A stretch of 64,000 nt of DNA, taken from Cyanobium sp. ATX 6A2. GTDB lineage: Bacteria > Cyanobacteriota > Cyanobacteriia > PCC-6307 > Cyanobiaceae. Positions 61,559 to 64,000 of the stretch are shown here, one piece after another. The translations under genes and the position numbers were made by a program. Numbering within the stretch: position 1 is the stretch's first letter; every line of letters begins with the position of its first letter. The notes below the pieces were generated by a model. That model did no database searches. It was not told the DNA's origin and was given only the letters and a program-made list of their open reading frames with translations. The stretch spans positions 144,518-208,517 of the forward strand of contig NZ_JAGQCU010000004.1 in assembly GCF_024346355.1 (NCBI RefSeq), given 5' to 3'.

Positions 61559-61992
61559 GTGTGGCGCTGCTGGATGTGAACGTGCTGATCGCCTTGCTGG
61601 ATCGACGCCACGTGCACCACGAACCAGCCCATGGCTGGTTTGCGGCAGCTCAGGCGCATGGCTGGGCCACCTGCCCGCTCACACAGAACGCCGTGCTGCG
61701 CATCCTCGGCCAGCCGCGCTATCCCAACAGTCCGGGGCCACCAGCGGTGGTGGCCCCTCTGGTAGCGGAGCTGATCCGCCATCCGCAGCATCAGTTCTGG
61801 CCGGATTCGCTCAGCCTGCTCAACCAGAGCCTTGTGGATGCATCGCGACTGCTGGAGGCCACCCAGCTCACCGACACCTACCTGCTGGCGCTGGCGGTGC
61901 ACCGCGGCGGCCGGCTGGTGAGCTTCGATCGCCGCCTCAGCTGCGAGGGGGTTGCCGGTGGCCGCGAGGCCCTGTTGTTGCTCGATGCTTGA
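61555..61992 (+). CDS. vapC: VapC-family PIN-domain ribonuclease toxin
   Basis: From a GTG the 145-residue product shows LLDVNVLIALLDRRHVHHEP, a midsection CPLTQNAVLRIL, then LTDTYLLALAV and LVSFDRRL, covering the PIN acidic residues. It resembles the TA system VapC family with an N-terminal HVHHxxAHxWF pattern. It is intact. Confidence 0.85.
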   Translation: MSVALLDVNVLIALLDRRHVHHEPAHGWFAAAQAHGWATCPLTQNAVLRILGQPRYPNSPGPPAVVAPLVAELIRHPQHQFWPDSLSLLNQSLVDASRLLEATQLTDTYLLALAVHRGGRLVSFDRRLSCEGVAGGREALLLLDA

Positions 61993-62018
61993 GACAGGTC
62001 GGAGACCTGGGGGTTGGC

Positions 62019-63770
62019 TCAGGACGAACAGCTGTAGTGGGACACGCCACCGGCGTTGAAGAATTCCCTGGGCTTCAGACGGTCGTAGGTCGCCGCCAGC
62101 TCCGGAGACAGCTCGTCGTAGGGATGGCTGAACACCTCCTGCAGCTCATGGATCAGACTGGTATCCCCTTGTGCCGCCTGTTCATAGGCCGGGGCGATCA
62201 GCCATTCGCGCCAGGTGATCCTGGGGTTGATGCGTTTCATCGCTGCGGATGTCTCGCTGAGGTCGCCGTTGGCCGTGATCTGATCCCGCCAGCGCTGCAG
62301 CCACTGCGTCCAGCGCCCATCGAGCTCTTCCGAACTCGGCACGTAGAAGCTCTCCTTCAGGGCTGAGAGGTGCTCCGGAATGGCAGAGAGCCTGCGGAAG
62401 AAGATCGTGTAATCCACCTTGGAGAGCACCATCAGCTGCAGCAGCTCGTTCACCAGCTCGGCGTCGTAGCGGATCAGGCCAAGCTTGCGGGCCCACATGG
62501 CCTCGATCTCCTGCTGCATCGCCTCGGCGAAGCCGTCGCGGATCTCATCCAGCCGCGCCAGGGCCTCCGCGTTGCCCTCCAGCAGCAGCCGGATGGCGGC
62601 CCAGAACATCTGGTAGTTGGCTTCGGCCGCCCCTGGCTGGTTGAAGAAGCAGAAATGCTCGCCGCCGCCGGTCCAGGGCTGGAAGCGGGGATCGAACAGT
62701 TCGCAGAATCCGAAGGGGCCGTAGTCGAGGGTGTAGCCGCCGGCCGCGCAGTTGTCGCTGTTGAAATTGCCCTGGCAGTAGCCCACGCGCATCCAATTGG
62801 CCACCAGGGCGGTGAGCCGCGCGCGGAACAATCCCGCCAGCTCCACCACCTGATCGCTGAACTCCTGAGCCGGATCAATCTCCTGCAGGTAGTTCCGCTC
62901 GATCAGATGTTGAACGATCATCCGCAGCTCGTTCAGCGCCTGCGGATGGGCCTGGCTGCGGGCGCGACGGGCGAACAGCTCCAGCTGGCCCACCCGCAGA
63001 AACGACGGCGCCACCCGGGTGGTGATCGCCGCCGGGTTGTCCACCAGGATGTCGGGATCGAACGAGCGGGAGTTCGGCGCATACCAGGGCCGGCGCACCG
63101 TTTCCGACCTGGACACATAGAGCGTGAGCGAGCGGGAGGTGGGAACGCCCAGGGCGTGCATGAACTCCTGCGCCAGAAACTCGCGCACGCTGGAGCGCAG
63201 CACGGCGCGGCCATCGGCGCCGCGGCAGTAGGGCGTGGGGCCACCGCCTTTCAGTTGCATCTCCCACCGCCGACCGTTGAACACGCCTTCGAACACGGAA
63301 ATGGCCCGGCCGTCGCCGTAGCCGTTGCCGGTGCCGAACGGGCACTGCTGGATGTATTCCCTGCCGTAGATGGAGAGGGCATAGCCGGTGGCCCAGCCGA
63401 ATGGCCGCATCGGCCCTGTGGCCACGGTGATGTCGCCGGAAAACAGACGGCGGAACGGCTCGTCGTGGGCCAGCCCATCGCTCAGACCCAGGTCGTTGAA
63501 GAGGGCTCTGCTGTGCGCCACAAGCTCCGGCGCTGGAAGCGCCGTGGGTGTCACCGGCACGTAATGACCGGAGAACACCTGGCGGGGCCGGTGATCGTGG
63601 CCATCGCCGCTGGCCTGGGGATCCGCCTGCAGGGACTCCAGCAGCGAATAGTCGGCCCGTTGCGCAAACTCGGTGAACGTGGTTGTCGGCACTGCTTTCG
63701 CCACTGGTGTCGGCACTGGTCTCTCGGGTGTTGCGCGGCCTGGGCATGGCCCAGACGTTGTGATCATCAT
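62019..63770 (-). CDS. selO: SelO (YdiU / UPF0061) protein adenylyltransferase
   Basis: The product is about 583 residues from 63770 (GTG at 63692 is an alternative). It shows the pseudokinase-like fold of Sel[21 protein letters not shown] as nucleotide-binding region, then [18 protein letters not shown], and [20 protein letters not shown] as metal-binding segment. SelO AMPylates proteins in redox stress. Its C-terminus HYSCSS has Cys three residues from the end, the position of selenocysteine in some homologues. The gene is intact and of core-genome composition. Confidence 0.9.
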   Translation of the reverse strand: MMITTSGPCPGRATPERPVPTPVAKAVPTTTFTEFAQRADYSLLESLQADPQASGDGHDHRPRQVFSGHYVPVTPTALPAPELVAHSRALFNDLGLSDGLAHDEPFRRLFSGDITVATGPMRPFGWATGYALSIYGREYIQQCPFGTGNGYGDGRAISVFEGVFNGRRWEMQLKGGGPTPYCRGADGRAVLRSSVREFLAQEFMHALGVPTSRSLTLYVSRSETVRRPWYAPNSRSFDPDILVDNPAAITTRVAPSFLRVGQLELFARRARSQAHPQALNELRMIVQHLIERNYLQEIDPAQEFSDQVVELAGLFRARLTALVANWMRVGYCQGNFNSDNCAAGGYTLDYGPFGFCELFDPRFQPWTGGGEHFCFFNQPGAAEANYQMFWAAIRLLLEGNAEALARLDEIRDGFAEAMQQEIEAMWARKLGLIRYDAELVNELLQLMVLSKVDYTIFFRRLSAIPEHLSALKESFYVPSSEELDGRWTQWLQRWRDQITANGDLSETSAAMKRINPRITWREWLIAPAYEQAAQGDTSLIHELQEVFSHPYDELSPELAATYDRLKPREFFNAGGVSHYSCSS

Positions 63771-63873
63771 CCTGGCGTTGGCGGTCCCACTGCACCTGGG
63801 CCGATGGCACTCACCGCTGTGATCAAGGCCCACCCCCTGGTAACTCTGTTCAGCGTTCCGGCGCCTGCCTAAG

Positions 63874-64000
63874 TGTGTAGTGCCACCAGGTTGTTCCGGC
63901 TGACAAAGGGGTGTGAGGCCGACAGGGTTGTGGTGCGACCCAACAGCCCCAGACCTCACACCCCATGCATACACACCCCAATGCCCGCCTGACACCGATC
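63874..64000 (+). mobile_element. Left end of an IS481-like insertion sequence (cut by the window edge)
   Basis: From about 63874 the sequence changes character: a TGTGTAGTGCCACCAGG start resembling an IS481 inverted repeat, then a short leader and an ATG at 63965 opening [11 protein letters not shown], a typical N-terminus of IS481/IS3-type transposases. Only 12 codons are in the window. The other end and target duplication lie outside. The roughly 100 bases between selO and the element hold nothing recognisable. Confidence 0.6.

Noticed and set aside
63771..63790. GGCGTTGGCGGT close to the selO start, like the DUF3427 border
   Set aside because: Only 12 bases match, without tail sequence upstream; likely chance in GC-rich DNA.

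Overview
The window looks like the chromosome of a high-GC picocyanobacterium of the Cyanobium / cluster 5 Synechococcus type. The evidence is a BicA-type bicarbonate transporter, a cyanobacterial Mrp-like antiporter operon, a chpX-ndhD4-ndhF4 CO2-uptake set, a beta-carbonic anhydrase, a group 2 sigma factor and a PaO-like Rieske oxygenase, all at high GC. No rRNA, tRNA or CRISPR array was seen.

Region 1 (1-24 kb) is core genome devoted mostly to inorganic carbon, sodium and pH: mrpEFG/DUF4040/mrpB, bicA, the NDH-1 CO2-hydration genes chpX/ndhD4/ndhF4, a CPA2 antiporter and a carbonic anhydrase. aroB, a sigma factor, a Rieske oxygenase, a prohibitin-like protein, a GAF-domain sensor and a large 4Fe-4S/cyclic-nucleotide-binding membrane protein lie among them. 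BicA depends on Na+, so Mrp and CPA2 antiporters recycling Na+ fit together with it.

Region 2 (24-39 kb) is mixed. A GH57 enzyme, a nitrilase, PPK2 and a TMEM175 channel are intact. Around them are a pirin/HxlR fusion scar, a disabled HigBA pair, a shattered phoX, a serpin stump and two frameshifted membrane-anchored beta-propeller genes.

Region 3 (39-47 kb) is a toxin-antitoxin (TA) island. HicBA, RelBE/ParE, VapBC, MntA-HepT, a second RelB/ParE, DUF433/DUF5615 and BrnTA modules alternate with partial copies of one HNH-HIT gene. The 5' copies share a leader and three share the same frame-breaking deletion. An EVE-HNH gene, probably a modification-dependent nuclease, lies beside it.

Region 4 (47-55 kb) is a type I restriction-modification operon, hsdM-hsdS-[SIR2]-hsdR, of lower GC.

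Region 5 (55.9-62 kb) is a second TA array: Doc, PIN, HicBA, MntA-HEPN, HicBA, PIN, VapBC and VapBC modules. It is punctuated by six same-strand copies of the 3' tail of a DUF3427 gene, most ending in the same short border sequence. Many toxins in regions 2-5 are damaged at the start codon, catalytic motif or C-terminus, while the antitoxins are largely kept. selO and the edge of an IS481-like element close the window.

Frameshifts are numerous; some are real decay and some may be assembly errors. All functional calls are by reading; no database search was run.
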